64,000 nt of DNA, from NCBI RefSeq assembly GCF_900290195.1, contig NZ_OLMF01000004.1, positions 361,501 through 425,500 of the forward strand, read 5' to 3'. The notes beneath the pieces were generated by a model. That model made no database searches, was not told the origin of the DNA, and saw nothing but the letters and a program-made list of their open reading frames with translations. The position numbers were made by a program, and so were the translations under genes. The stretch is from Anaerococcus marasmi (GTDB taxonomy: Bacteria; Bacillota; Clostridia; Tissierellales; Peptoniphilaceae). This document shows positions 1 through 10,482 of this stretch, piece after piece (position 1 is the stretch's first letter; the number at the start of each line of letters is the position of its first letter).

Positions 1-439
<439 letters not shown>

Positions 440-440
<1 letters not shown>

Positions 441-709
441 TGAAGATAGAATATTTAATACTGATAGTTTTAATCGCATATTATTATAAAATAAGCATAA
501 AAGACACTATCACTGATTCAAAGAATAGAAAGTTTGTAGAGGAAAATCTTAAACTTGGGTCATTTGTAGTAAGCTCATCCGGAATAATTGGTGAAGTTAT
601 AGATATGGATGAATCGACTGTAATAATTATAAGCGGGAATAGAGAAAATAGATCCTATCTTAGAATAGAAAAAGATGCGATCAAAAAGATAATTGACAGA
701 ACATATTAA
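440..709 (+). CDS. yajC: preprotein translocase subunit YajC
   Basis: Small accessory subunit of the Sec translocon, 89 residues. One N-terminal membrane segment (about residues 4-20) is followed by a short cytoplasmic domain with the family's GSFVVSSSGIIGEV stretch. A TTG lies one codon upstream, but ATG at 440 overlaps the tgt stop as TGATG and is the better start. The tgt-yajC order is common in Bacillota, where secD/secF often follow. Here a terminator and then recJ follow, so secDF must be elsewhere or absent. Confidence 0.9.
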
Positions 710-710
710 T

Positions 711-735
711 GGGGAGGCTTAGGCCTCTTTTCTTT
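711..735 (+). terminator. intrinsic terminator after yajC
   Basis: Stem GAGGC (714-718) and GCCTC (723-727) around a TTAG loop, followed by TTTTCTTT. It lies directly after the yajC stop and separates tgt-yajC from recJ. Confidence 0.75.
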
Positions 736-754
736 ATAAGATTAATTAAAGAAG

Positions 755-769
755 TATAATTTATATAAT
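755..769 (+). promoter_or_regulatory. candidate -10 elements for recJ
   Basis: Two TATAAT hexamers (755-760 and 764-769) sit between the yajC terminator and the recJ Shine-Dalgarno AGGAAG (775-780). No good -35 box is visible at the usual spacing, so which one is used is unclear. Confidence 0.4.
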
Positions 770-784
770 TAGAAAGGAAGGGCT

Positions 785-2515
785 ATGGCTAATTGGTATA
801 TATATAATAAAAAAGAAAACTATATTAATAACTTAAAAAACAAAGATATAACGAAGTTAGAAGCCCTTATCTTGGCTAATAGAGATATTGTAGATCCATC
901 TGTCGTCGACATGTTTATTAAGCCAAGCTTAGATAAACTTCATGACCCCTTTATGCTAAAAGATATGGATAAGGCTATAAATCTTATTATAGAAACAATA
1001 CAAAATAATGGAGAGATTAGAATCTTTGGGGATTATGATCAGGACGGCATTGCTTCTGTTATGACTCTTTTGGATGGACTATTGATTTACTATGACAATA
1101 TAAGTTATGATATCCCCCATAGGGTAGAAGATGGTTATGGCATATCGGATAATATGAGTGAGAAGGCCATAGCAGATAAGGTAAGCTTAGTTATAACTTG
1201 TGATAATGGAATCACAGGATTTGATCAAGTAAAAAAACTTAAAGAGAATGATATCAAAGTTATAGTAACTGACCACCATCAGATAGAAAAAAAAGATAAT
1301 GACGGTTGGGTCGATCAAATTCTACCAGATGCCGATTGCGTTATTAATCCCCATAGACTTGATAGCTCTTACCCCTTTAAGGACTTATGCGGAGCAGGAG
1401 TTGCCTTTAAGCTAATGCAGGCATTATATATGAAGCTTGAAGGAGATTTTGAATATCTTTTCTCGCTTCTAGAATATGTAGCCATGGGAACGGTTTGCGA
1501 TATAGTATCACTTACTGATGAAAATAGAATATTCGTTATTGAAGGATTAAAGAGGCTTAATTCGACTGAGAAATATGCAATAAAAGCCCTGCTTGAAGAA
1601 GCAGGTTGGAAGAAGGAAATCAACGAATATACTTTAGGCTTCATCATAGGACCCCTAATGAATGCGACAGGTAGACTAAGCACTGCAAAACTAGCCATAG
1701 AGCTCTTAATGGAAGAGGATATCGATAAGATTCATGAGTATGCTAAAGAACTTGTAGATCTTAATAACAAAAGAAAGTCCCTTACAGAAGAGGGAATTAA
1801 TAAATGTATTAAGATTGCAGAAGATAATTCTTATGAGAAAGATGATGTTATAGTTATTTATGAGCCCTCTATCGATGAAAGTATTTGCGGAATTGTTGCT
1901 GGAAGAATCAAGGAAAAATATTATAGACCTACTATAATCCTTACCAATTCTTCAAAAGAGGGGGTTCTTAAAGGATCTGGCAGGTCTATAGAGACTTATA
2001 ATATGCACGATGCTATTGTTCCTTTCGATGATAAATTAGAATCATTCGGAGGCCATCCAATGGCATGCGGCTTATCGATAAAGCTAGATACATTGGATGA
2101 ATTTAGACAATTTTTGAATAAAAAATCAAATCTTTCTAAGAAGGATTTAGAAGAAGTGATTAATGTTGATACTCAAATTAAACTATCAAATTTATCTTTA
2201 GAGTTTGCAGAAAGTCTTGAAAAGCTCAGACCCTTTGGTAAGGATAATCCGAGACCTATTTTTGCAAACAAGGGTGTAGATATTGCTGATGTTGAAATGA
2301 TTGGAAAAGATAAAAAGACCATGAGGATGAAACTATTCCAAAATGGAAACTATTATAATGCTATTAAGTTTAATGCAGTTGATGATTATGAGTATTTATC
2401 TTTAAAATTTAATGGGAATATAAAGTCTAACAAAATTGATATAGTCTATTATCCTGATGTAAATGAGTTTAGAGGTAATAGGACTTTACAAATAAAATTG
2501 ATTGATATAAGGTGA
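785..2515 (+). CDS. recJ: single-stranded-DNA-specific exonuclease RecJ
   Basis: 5'-3' exonuclease acting on single-stranded DNA in recombination and repair, using divalent metal. A DHH-superfamily protein of 576 residues: the first metal motif DYDQDG is at about residues 83-88, the DHH motif (VTDHHQ) at about 161-166, and the DHHA1 glycine-rich motif GGHPMACG near 421, followed by a C-terminal OB-like region. This is close to the usual length of the compact RecJ core. AGGAAG precedes the ATG. It starts a long co-directional run, and relA begins five bases after its stop. recJ-relA adjacency is widespread in Bacillota, although apt is often between them and is missing here. Confidence 0.97.
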   Translation: MANWYIYNKKENYINNLKNKDITKLEALILANRDIVDPSVVDMFIKPSLDKLHDPFMLKDMDKAINLIIETIQNNGEIRIFGDYDQDGIASVMTLLDGLLIYYDNISYDIPHRVEDGYGISDNMSEKAIADKVSLVITCDNGITGFDQVKKLKENDIKVIVTDHHQIEKKDNDGWVDQILPDADCVINPHRLDSSYPFKDLCGAGVAFKLMQALYMKLEGDFEYLFSLLEYVAMGTVCDIVSLTDENRIFVIEGLKRLNSTEKYAIKALLEEAGWKKEINEYTLGFIIGPLMNATGRLSTAKLAIELLMEEDIDKIHEYAKELVDLNNKRKSLTEEGINKCIKIAEDNSYEKDDVIVIYEPSIDESICGIVAGRIKEKYYRPTIILTNSSKEGVLKGSGRSIETYNMHDAIVPFDDKLESFGGHPMACGLSIKLDTLDEFRQFLNKKSNLSKKDLEEVINVDTQIKLSNLSLEFAESLEKLRPFGKDNPRPIFANKGVDIADVEMIGKDKKTMRMKLFQNGNYYNAIKFNAVDDYEYLSLKFNGNIKSNKIDIVYYPDVNEFRGNRTLQIKLIDIR

Positions 2516-2519
2516 TGAT

Positions 2520-4700
2520 ATGGCAACTGATTTTAATAAAGAATATGAATTATTTGAGGATGATATAAAGAAAAATAATCCAAGTGCAGATGTAAAGCTA
2601 ATCAAAAAAGCCTATGATTTTGGTGAGCTTCACCACAGAGGTCAAAAGAGAAATTCTGGTGAAGATTATTTTATTCATCCCATAGCTGTTGCTAGAAAAT
2701 TGTCTGATATGAAGCTTGATGATGAGACAATTTGTGCTGGTCTAATGCATGACGTCTTAGAGGATACGCCAGTAACAAGAAAAGAGATGGCCGAAGAATT
2801 TGGCGAAGAGATAACATTTCTTGTAGATGGTGTAACTAAGCTAAAGAATTTGAATTATACCTCAAGAGAAGAGAAACAAGCTGAAAATATCAGAAAGATG
2901 GTCATGGCCATGTCTAATGATGTTAGAGTTGTGCTGATAAAACTATCAGATAGGCTCCACAACATGAGGACACTTGAATATATGACTAGAAAAAAACAAA
3001 TTCAAATAGCTGATGAGACTCTAGAAATATATGTCCCACTTGCTCACAGACTTGGAATATACTCACTTAAATGGGAGCTTGAAGATCTATGTTTTAGATA
3101 CCAGGAGCCAGAAAAATACTACGAATTAGCTGAGATGGTAAATGTCAAAAGGCGTGAAAGAGAAGCCTATATTAATGAAATAATTAATACATTGACAAAT
3201 TCCCTAAAGGGAACTAGTATAAATTTTGAGATATCTGGTAGACCTAAATCATTGTATTCTATAAACAAAAAGATGGAAAGAAATGGCATAGCCTTTGATG
3301 AGATCTATGACTTGACTGCCATTAGAGTCATTGTGGATACAATTGCAGAATGCTACGCTGTCCTGGGCAAGGTCCATTCCCTATGGAGGCCAATTCCAAA
3401 TAGGATTAAAGACTACATAGGTCAACCTAAGCCAAATGGATATAGATCTCTCCATACAACGGTTTTCGGAGAAGATTCCAAGCCGTTTGAAGTTCAAATT
3501 AGAACAAGACAGATGCACAAGGAATGTGAGTATGGAGTTGCAGCCCACTGGAGATATAAGGAAAATAACAACACCAAATCTGACTTTGATGATGCAATGA
3601 GTTTCCTAAGAAGGATTGTTGAATGGCAACAAGAAGGTGGCAAGGATGTAAATAATAAAGAGTTTATGGACACATTAAAAAATGATTTCTTCTCGAGAGA
3701 AATTTACGTCTATTCACCAAGGGGAGAAGTTTATTCCTTACCTATGGATGCTTGTTCTATAGACTTTGCTTATAAAATCCATACAGAAGTTGGAAATAGT
3801 TGTGTGGGAGCTAAGGTTAACGGAAGGATGGTTCCTCTAACACATAAGCTTAAAACTGGGGATTTGGTAGAAATTATAACTAGCAAAAATTCCCATGGTC
3901 CATCAAGAGATTGGCTTAATATTGTTAAAAGTAATCAGGCTAAAAGCAAGATAAAGCAATTCTTTAAGAGAAATGATAAAGAAGAGAATATAGAAATTGG
4001 TAAAAATACTGTTATCAAAGAACTTAAAAAATATAGGCAAGGCTACAAATCTCTTTTGAGAGAAGAGTGGCTTGAAAAGATTGCTAGTGATTTGGGCTAT
4101 CCTGGAGAAGATGAAATGTATGCTTCTGTTGGTTATGGAAAAACAAATGTTGAACAGATCACACAAAAACTAATTAAGTTTGAAGTAGATGAGAAAAAAG
4201 AAGAAGAGGCTAAAAAGCCAATAGATTTTAGTAAGGGTGAGATACAAAATACAGGTTCAGGTGAGATTAGGGTTAGCGACTTAGATGAAAATGTAGAAGT
4301 TAAGCTTGCAAAATGTTGTACACCAGTACCTGGAGATCCAATAATTGGTTTTATAACAAAGGGAAATGGAATATCAGTCCATGTGAAAACCTGCCCGAAT
4401 ATTATAAATTTGAAATCTCCTGAAAGACTAATTGACGTATATTGGCAAAATTCTAAAGAGGATAAATTCCCTGTGAAAATTCAGCTACTAACTACAAACT
4501 CACCATCTATACTCTTTGAAATAACAAAGCTTATGTCGACTGTAGATGTCAATATTTTGGCTATAAATGCAAGAACTGATAAGGATGCAGGTACAATAGA
4601 TTTGTTAATCGAAGTAAACAACATGGATCAATTATCTGATGTTATTACTAAATTAAAGTCTATTAAAACTGTGGAGAATGTATATAGGATAAAGAATTAA
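2520..4700 (+). CDS. relA: bifunctional (p)ppGpp synthetase/hydrolase
   Basis: Long RSH enzyme that makes and degrades the alarmone (p)ppGpp in the stringent response. Domains in order: HD hydrolase (HHRGQKR near residue 36, MHDVLED near 75), synthetase (RPKSLYSINKKM near 240, PNGYRSLHT near 306), TGS (from about 394), a zinc-finger/helical part with AKCCTPVPGD, and a C-terminal ACT domain (about 650-726). Both catalytic halves keep their key motifs, so it should be bifunctional (Rel type). Its TAA stop overlaps the dtd ATG by one base. 726 residues is typical. Confidence 0.97.
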   Translation: MATDFNKEYELFEDDIKKNNPSADVKLIKKAYDFGELHHRGQKRNSGEDYFIHPIAVARKLSDMKLDDETICAGLMHDVLEDTPVTRKEMAEEFGEEITFLVDGVTKLKNLNYTSREEKQAENIRKMVMAMSNDVRVVLIKLSDRLHNMRTLEYMTRKKQIQIADETLEIYVPLAHRLGIYSLKWELEDLCFRYQEPEKYYELAEMVNVKRREREAYINEIINTLTNSLKGTSINFEISGRPKSLYSINKKMERNGIAFDEIYDLTAIRVIVDTIAECYAVLGKVHSLWRPIPNRIKDYIGQPKPNGYRSLHTTVFGEDSKPFEVQIRTRQMHKECEYGVAAHWRYKENNNTKSDFDDAMSFLRRIVEWQQEGGKDVNNKEFMDTLKNDFFSREIYVYSPRGEVYSLPMDACSIDFAYKIHTEVGNSCVGAKVNGRMVPLTHKLKTGDLVEIITSKNSHGPSRDWLNIVKSNQAKSKIKQFFKRNDKEENIEIGKNTVIKELKKYRQGYKSLLREEWLEKIASDLGYPGEDEMYASVGYGKTNVEQITQKLIKFEVDEKKEEEAKKPIDFSKGEIQNTGSGEIRVSDLDENVEVKLAKCCTPVPGDPIIGFITKGNGISVHVKTCPNIINLKSPERLIDVYWQNSKEDKFPVKIQLLTTNSPSILFEITKLMSTVDVNILAINARTDKDAGTIDLLIEVNNMDQLSDVITKLKSIKTVENVYRIKN

Positions 4701-5149
4701 TGAGAGCAATAATACAAAAAGTAAGAGAAGCAAGTGTTGAAGTAGAAAATGAAAAAGTATCTGAAATTGGACCAGGATTTATGGTTCTACTTGGAGTCAA
4801 GGATACAGATGATAAAGATGACTTAGCCTATATAAAAAAGAAAATATCAAACTTAAGAATATTTGAGGATGATGATGAAAAAATGAACCTATCACTTAAG
4901 GATGTAGGAGGAGAAATCCTCGTGGTTTCTCAGTTTACACTTTATGGAGATGCAAGAAAGGGGAATAGACCATCATTTACAAAGTCAGCTAAGGCAGATA
5001 AGGCGAAGGAATATTATGAAATACTAATAGATGAACTTAAGGAAGAAGGTTTCAATGTGAAAACTGGAGTTTTCCAAACTCATATGCAAGTAAGCCTTAC
5101 AAATGATGGACCTGTAACTATAATTTTAGATAGCGAGAGGATACTTTAG
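4700..5149 (+). CDS. dtd: D-aminoacyl-tRNA deacylase
   Basis: Proofreading enzyme that removes D-amino acids (and glycine) mischarged onto tRNA; 149 residues, normal for the DTD1 family. Visible motifs are the SQFTLYGD segment near residues 77-84 and the C-terminal NDGPVTIILDS with the Gly-Pro carbonyl motif. It is coupled to relA (TAATG) and to the next gene (TAGTG). relA-dtd adjacency is conserved across Bacillota. Confidence 0.96.
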   Translation: MRAIIQKVREASVEVENEKVSEIGPGFMVLLGVKDTDDKDDLAYIKKKISNLRIFEDDDEKMNLSLKDVGGEILVVSQFTLYGDARKGNRPSFTKSAKADKAKEYYEILIDELKEEGFNVKTGVFQTHMQVSLTNDGPVTIILDSERIL

Positions 5150-5751
5150 TGATAGTAAAAAGATTTATTGAAGGGCCAGTCATGACCAATATGTACGTAG
5201 TAAGTGACGATAATAGAGAAGGTTTCATCGTTGATTGTGCCTATCCTAGTAGGGCTGTAGAGGAATATATAAGTAAAAACAATATTAGAATAAAATTCAT
5301 CCTACAGACCCACACTCACTTTGACCATGTCTTAGGTCTTGAGCATTTTAAAAATCTTTACAAGGTCAAAGCTTATGCTTCGGAAGATTCATTAAACATC
5401 GCTAACGACAAAGATTACAATCTAGCGTATTCATATGATCTTAAGGTAGATATTGATGAATTTTTAAAAGATGGGGAGGTCTTTAGCGAGTATAATATTA
5501 AAGCGATTAAGACTCCAGGTCATACAATTGATTCAATGTCTTTTAAAATTGATGATATGATATTTTCTGGAGATACTTTATTTAAGCTATCAATAGGAAG
5601 GACCGACTTTCCTGGGGGAAGTTATCCTCAAATAATTGATTCAATAAAAAATAAATTGGGTGGATTTGACAAAGACACTATAGTCTATCCTGGTCATGGA
5701 GATGAAACTTATATAGGCTATGAACTTAATAACAATCCATTTTTAGCATAG
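5149..5751 (+). CDS. MBL-fold metallo-hydrolase (glyoxalase II-like)
   Basis: Metallo-beta-lactamase-fold hydrolase of 200 residues. The metal-binding signature HTHFDH (near residue 55), the GDTLF aspartate motif and the late PGHG histidine are all present, as in hydroxyacylglutathione hydrolase-like proteins. The true substrate cannot be read from sequence; many Bacillota members of this clade are called YqgX/YcbL-like. The start is GTG, overlapping the dtd stop. In many Bacillota a hisS gene follows, but here aspS is next. Confidence 0.85.
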   Translation: MIVKRFIEGPVMTNMYVVSDDNREGFIVDCAYPSRAVEEYISKNNIRIKFILQTHTHFDHVLGLEHFKNLYKVKAYASEDSLNIANDKDYNLAYSYDLKVDIDEFLKDGEVFSEYNIKAIKTPGHTIDSMSFKIDDMIFSGDTLFKLSIGRTDFPGGSYPQIIDSIKNKLGGFDKDTIVYPGHGDETYIGYELNNNPFLA

Positions 5752-5759
5752 GAGGTAGT

Positions 5760-7508
5760 ATGGAATTTAAAAGAACAAACATGTGTGGTGACCTAAGAAT
5801 CGAAAATGTTGGAGATTCTGTAGTTTTGATGGGTTGGGTTGCCAAGAAAAGGAACTTAGGATCCCTAGTTTTTATTGACCTAAGAGATAAAACAGGAATC
5901 ACTCAGATCGTTGTAAGAGAAGACGATAAGGACAATTATGAAAAGGCGAGATCTATAACTCAAGAATACGTCCTAGAAGTTAAGGGAAGGGTAAACGAAA
6001 GAGAATCAAAAAATCCTGATATAGCTACAGGTGATATTGAGATAATAGCAGATAAGATAAATATTTTAGATAAGGCTAAGACACCTCCTATATATATTAA
6101 AGACGATGATGATGTTAGTGAAAATTTAAGATTAAAATACAGATACTTAGATTTGAGAAAGCCATCTGTACAAAGAAACTTAAAGCTAAGAAGTGATATA
6201 GTTAGAACAATGAGAGAGTACATGTATGATAACGACTTTACTGAAGTAGAAACTCCTTTTCTAACTAAACCAACGCCAGAAGGAGCAAGGGACTATCTAG
6301 TACCTTCAAGAATTAATGAAGGAAAGTTTTACGCTCTTCCCCAATCTCCACAACTTCTAAAACAAATCCTAATGATTGGTTCTTTGGACAGATATTTCCA
6401 AGTTGTTAAATGCTTTAGGGATGAGGACTTAAGAGCTAACAGACAGCCTGAGTTTACCCAGCTTGACCTTGAGATGAGTTTTTCTAATCAAGATGATGTT
6501 ATAGCGATGAATGAAGGCTTATTAAAGGAGTTATTCGACAAATATACTGACTACGAATTAAAACTGCCTATCGATAGGATGGATTATTCAGAAGCTATGA
6601 GTTCATACGGGTCTGATAAGCCAGATTTAAGATATGGGTATAAAATTAATGATATAAGTAGCTTATTTGAAAATAGCGACTTTAAAGTCTTTGCTGACAA
6701 TACAAGCGATGGTAGATCTGTAAGAGCAATAAATTTTAAGAATATTGCAGATAATTATTCAAGAAAACAATTAGATAAATTAACTGATTTCGTTAAAGAT
6801 TATGGTCTTAAAGGTTTATCTTATATCAAATATTCTGAAAATATGCAATCATCAATAAAGAAGTTCTTAACAGATGATATAATTGAAGGACTTAAGGATA
6901 AGCTTGATATGGCAGATGGTGATTTGATCTTAATTGGAGCTGATAAGGATAAGACTGTTCTTGAAGCTATGGGAGCTCTTAGAAGAAAAGTAGCAAAAGA
7001 TAATGATCTGATTGAAAAAGAATATGCTCTTTGCTGGGTTGTGAACTTCCCAATGTTCGAATATAGCGAGGAAGAAGATAGGTACGTTTCCCAACACCAT
7101 CCATTCACAATGCCAAATGAAGAAGATATAGACTTACTATTAACTGAACCGGAAAAAGTAAGAACTCAAGCTTACGACATTGTTATAAATGGTGATGAGA
7201 TGGGAGGAGGATCTGTAAGAATTAACAATTCCGATCTCCAAGAAAAAATATTCGAAGCTCTTAAGTTAAGTGATGAAGATATAAAGAATAAGTTTGGATT
7301 CTTCATAGAAGCTCTCCAATACGGAACACCACCACACGCAGGTCTAGCATACGGTCTTGATAGGCTAGTAATGCTTTTTGCAAAAACAGACAATATAAAG
7401 GATATTATTGCTTTCCCTAAGACACAGTCTGCTACATGTCCATTGACAGAAGCACCAAGTCTTGTTGATGAGAAAGCTTTGGATGAATTAAATATAAAAT
7501 TAAGGTAG
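5760..7508 (+). CDS. aspS: aspartate--tRNA ligase
   Basis: Class II aminoacyl-tRNA synthetase charging tRNA-Asp. 582 residues, the bacterial type with an N-terminal OB-fold anticodon-binding domain, a catalytic core and an inserted GAD domain. Motif 2 is visible as FRDEDLRANRQPEFTQ near residue 218, and motif 3 as GLAYGLDRLVML near 530-545. The start has a perfect AGGAGG seven bases upstream. There is no room for a T-box leader, so regulation is probably by the upstream operon promoter. Confidence 0.97.
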   Translation: MEFKRTNMCGDLRIENVGDSVVLMGWVAKKRNLGSLVFIDLRDKTGITQIVVREDDKDNYEKARSITQEYVLEVKGRVNERESKNPDIATGDIEIIADKINILDKAKTPPIYIKDDDDVSENLRLKYRYLDLRKPSVQRNLKLRSDIVRTMREYMYDNDFTEVETPFLTKPTPEGARDYLVPSRINEGKFYALPQSPQLLKQILMIGSLDRYFQVVKCFRDEDLRANRQPEFTQLDLEMSFSNQDDVIAMNEGLLKELFDKYTDYELKLPIDRMDYSEAMSSYGSDKPDLRYGYKINDISSLFENSDFKVFADNTSDGRSVRAINFKNIADNYSRKQLDKLTDFVKDYGLKGLSYIKYSENMQSSIKKFLTDDIIEGLKDKLDMADGDLILIGADKDKTVLEAMGALRRKVAKDNDLIEKEYALCWVVNFPMFEYSEEEDRYVSQHHPFTMPNEEDIDLLLTEPEKVRTQAYDIVINGDEMGGGSVRINNSDLQEKIFEALKLSDEDIKNKFGFFIEALQYGTPPHAGLAYGLDRLVMLFAKTDNIKDIIAFPKTQSATCPLTEAPSLVDEKALDELNIKLR

Positions 7509-7513
7509 GTTTT

Positions 7514-7930
7514 ATGGATACAGTTAGAAAAGAAGGAATAGTAATCGATAATAACAAGGGTAATTTAAAGGTACAAATTTTTAGGAACGGGGCATGTGGC
7601 GCATGTGCTGCTAAGGGCTCTTGTGCTGAGAAAAAAACTACAGAAATTGAGCTTTTCTCATATGAAGATCTTAAAAAAGGTGATCGTGTTATTATTGAAG
7701 GATCTTCAAGTGATGTAAGCAAATTAACAGCTACTGTATATATTGTTCCAGTAGTAATGATGTTGATGGGAGCTCTTATTCCTAATATTTTTCTAAAGAA
7801 CACATCTATGGATATTAACCTATTGACATTAATATCAGTAGCAATATTTTTCGCCATATCAATTATTTTTATGAAGAAACTAGATAAAAATGTAAAGAAT
7901 AAAAATATGATGAGAGTAAGAAAAGCATGA
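7514..7930 (+). CDS. SoxR-reducing system RseC/MucC family protein
   Basis: 138-residue membrane protein matching the RseC family layout: an N-terminal cytoplasmic part with a cysteine cluster (Cys28, Cys31, Cys37 in [15 protein letters not shown]), then two membrane segments (about 74-94 and 103-121) and a basic tail. In Proteobacteria RseC is linked to the Rsx/Rnf electron-transfer complex and SoxR reduction. In Bacillota its role is unknown, and no rnf genes are seen here. Its stop overlaps the glyA start (ATGA). Confidence 0.75.
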   Translation: MDTVRKEGIVIDNNKGNLKVQIFRNGACGACAAKGSCAEKKTTEIELFSYEDLKKGDRVIIEGSSSDVSKLTATVYIVPVVMMLMGALIPNIFLKNTSMDINLLTLISVAIFFAISIIFMKKLDKNVKNKNMMRVRKA

Positions 7931-9171
7931 TCCTTTATCCAGAAATAGAAAAGTTTGATCCAGAAGTTTATCATGCCTTGATGAAAGAACTTGATAGACA
8001 AGAAAGAAATATAGAACTTATTGCATCTGAGAATTATGTATCAAAAGCAGTATTAGAAGCTGATGGAAGTATCCTCACAAATAAGTACGCTGAAGGACTT
8101 CCAGGAAAAAGGTATTACGGTGGATGTGAAAACATTGATATCATAGAGCAATTAGCTATAGATAGGGCCAAGGCCCTATTTGGGGCTCGTCATGTTAATG
8201 TACAAGCTCATTCAGGTTCCGATGCAAATTCAGCTGCATATTTTGCCCTCTTAGAAGATGGGGATAAGGTACTTTCCATGAACTTAAATGAAGGGGGCCA
8301 CCTATCACATGGTTCTAGGGTCAATCACTCTGGAAGAAGATATGATTTTCATCATTATGGGGTTGATGTAGAGACAGGCCTTATAGATTATGATCATGTT
8401 TTATATCTTGCTAGAGAGATTAAGCCTAAACTTATAGTTTGCGGGGCAAGTGCTTATCCTAGAGAAATAGACTTTAAGAAATTCAGACAAATCGCTGATG
8501 ATGTCGGGGCTCTATTAATGGCAGATATTGCACACATTGCAGGGCTTGTAGTTTGTGGAGAGCACATGTCACCCGTTGATTATTGTGATGTAGTCACTAG
8601 CACAACTCATAAAACACTAAGAGGTCCTAGGTCAGGTATCATCCTTTGTAAGGAAAAATGGGCCAAGAAAATTGATAAGGCAGTTTTTCCTGGACTTCAA
8701 GGAGGCCCATTAGAGCATATAATCGCAGCAAAGGCTATTGGATTTAAGCAAAATTTAGATCCTAGCTGGCTAAGCTATGCCAGACAGATAAAGGCAAATG
8801 CAAAACAAATGGAAATATCCTTTAAAAAGAATAACTTTAATTTAGTTTCTGGAGGAACTGATAACCATTTATTGCTTTTAGATTTAAGAAATATGGAAAT
8901 AACTGGAAAAGAAGCACAAAACTTACTTGATGAAGTCTATATTACAACTAATAAAAATACAATCCCGGGCGAAGAATTATCTCCTAATATAACGAGTGGA
9001 TTAAGGATAGGAACTGCCGCAGTTACTACTAGGGGAATGAAGGAAAGAGAAATGGAAATTATAGTGGACTTGATTAAGAAAACTTTGAAACAAGAAGATA
9101 CTGTGGAAAATATTAGAAAAGAAGTAGAAAGCTTAACTAAAAGATTCCCAGTATATGGAGAAGTAATATGA
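7927..9171 (+). CDS. glyA: serine hydroxymethyltransferase
   Basis: PLP enzyme interconverting serine and glycine with tetrahydrofolate, the main source of one-carbon units. 414 residues, typical for bacteria. The PLP lysine lies in [12 protein letters not shown] (Lys229), and the N-terminal LIASENYVS and NKYAEG substrate segments are present. ATG overlaps the preceding stop, and der starts four bases before its own stop, so it is embedded in a coupled operon. Confidence 0.97.
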   Translation: MILYPEIEKFDPEVYHALMKELDRQERNIELIASENYVSKAVLEADGSILTNKYAEGLPGKRYYGGCENIDIIEQLAIDRAKALFGARHVNVQAHSGSDANSAAYFALLEDGDKVLSMNLNEGGHLSHGSRVNHSGRRYDFHHYGVDVETGLIDYDHVLYLAREIKPKLIVCGASAYPREIDFKKFRQIADDVGALLMADIAHIAGLVVCGEHMSPVDYCDVVTSTTHKTLRGPRSGIILCKEKWAKKIDKAVFPGLQGGPLEHIIAAKAIGFKQNLDPSWLSYARQIKANAKQMEISFKKNNFNLVSGGTDNHLLLLDLRNMEITGKEAQNLLDEVYITTNKNTIPGEELSPNITSGLRIGTAAVTTRGMKEREMEIIVDLIKKTLKQEDTVENIRKEVESLTKRFPVYGEVI

Positions 9172-10481
9172 AAATGCCGATAGTAACTCTTGTTGGAAGG
9201 ACAAATGTTGGAAAAAGCACTTTATTTAACAGACTTGTAGGCAAGAGAAAATCAATAACGGAAGATATATCTGGCGTAACAAGGGATAGAATTGTAGATA
9301 AGGTTGAGTGGCAAAACAACGAATTCTTGCTAGTAGATACTGGTGGTCTCGACATTTCCAATAAGGAAGTAATGAATACTGAGATTAAATCCCAGGTAGA
9401 AAAAGCCCTTATAGAGACAAATCTGATTCTTTTTGTTGTAGATGGCAAGGAGGGAGTCAATCCTTACGATGTTGATATAGCAAACGAAATTAGAAAATAT
9501 AATAAGCCAGTTATAATAGTCGCTAATAAACTAGATTCATTCAAAATCCCTGATGACATATACGACTTTTATCAATTTGGTTTTGATGATATGTCAATGA
9601 TCTCTGCTGAGCAGAGTAAGGGATTAGGAGATTTATTAGATAAGATTGTTTCTTTCATCGACTTTTCTTCATTTGATCAGATAGAAGATGAAACAAGGAT
9701 CGCTATTATTGGAAAGCCAAATGCTGGTAAGTCTTCCCTAGTTAACCTGTTATTAAATGAAGAAAGAATGATAGTTACAGACATTGCGGGAACTACTAGA
9801 GATGCAGTAGATAGCTACTGGCAATATAATGACGAGAATTATGTTTTGATTGATACAGCAGGACTTAGGAGAAAATCAAAGGTTAGAGAAAACGTAGAAT
9901 ATTATGCGAATCAAAGGACCTTCGATGCTGTAGATAGCTCAGAAATATGCTTATTTCTAATTGATGCAAATGTTGGTGTAACCGAACAAGATGCAAAAAT
10001 TGCTGGATATGCTTATAATCAAAAGAAGGCAATAATAATAGCAGTAAATAAGTGGGATTTGGTTGATAAAGATACAAATACCATGAGAAATTTAGAAATG
10101 GACATTAGAAAAACACTTTCATTTGCTCCTTATGCTCCAATAGTATTTATTTCAGTCCTAGAAAATAAGAGAATTGATAAATTATTAGAATTATTTGAGA
10201 TAGTTTCTAATAATTATCATACAAGAATTAAAACTGGTGTTTTAAATAATATTTTACAAGATGCGATATTATTAAATCCACCGCCTCAAGATAAGGGTAA
10301 GAGACTTAAGATATATTATATGTCACAAGTATCTACAGCCCCTCCAAAGTTTATGCTTTCAATAAACGATAGAGACCTGGTTCACTTCTCATATACTAGG
10401 TATTTAGAAAATCAAATAAGGCAAAATTACAGTCTTATCGGCGTACCATTTAGTTTTGTTTTCAAACAAAAAGGTGAGTAA
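9168..10481 (+). CDS. der: ribosome biogenesis GTPase Der
   Basis: Tandem-G-domain GTPase (EngA) needed for 50S subunit maturation; 437 residues. The first P-loop [11 protein letters not shown] is near residues 8-18, the second [11 protein letters not shown] near 182-192, each with DTGG/DTAG and NKxD motifs, and a C-terminal KH-like domain ends with FVFKQKG. It overlaps glyA by four bases; plsY starts two bases after its stop. Confidence 0.97.
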   Translation: MKMPIVTLVGRTNVGKSTLFNRLVGKRKSITEDISGVTRDRIVDKVEWQNNEFLLVDTGGLDISNKEVMNTEIKSQVEKALIETNLILFVVDGKEGVNPYDVDIANEIRKYNKPVIIVANKLDSFKIPDDIYDFYQFGFDDMSMISAEQSKGLGDLLDKIVSFIDFSSFDQIEDETRIAIIGKPNAGKSSLVNLLLNEERMIVTDIAGTTRDAVDSYWQYNDENYVLIDTAGLRRKSKVRENVEYYANQRTFDAVDSSEICLFLIDANVGVTEQDAKIAGYAYNQKKAIIIAVNKWDLVDKDTNTMRNLEMDIRKTLSFAPYAPIVFISVLENKRIDKLLELFEIVSNNYHTRIKTGVLNNILQDAILLNPPPQDKGKRLKIYYMSQVSTAPPKFMLSINDRDLVHFSYTRYLENQIRQNYSLIGVPFSFVFKQKGE

Positions 10482-10482
10482 A

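Noticed and set aside
7432-8001. A 189-codon open frame on the minus strand opposite aspS, the RseC-like gene and glyA
   Set aside because: It runs antisense to three well-identified genes and has no ribosome-binding site or family resemblance; its composition is that of a shadow frame.
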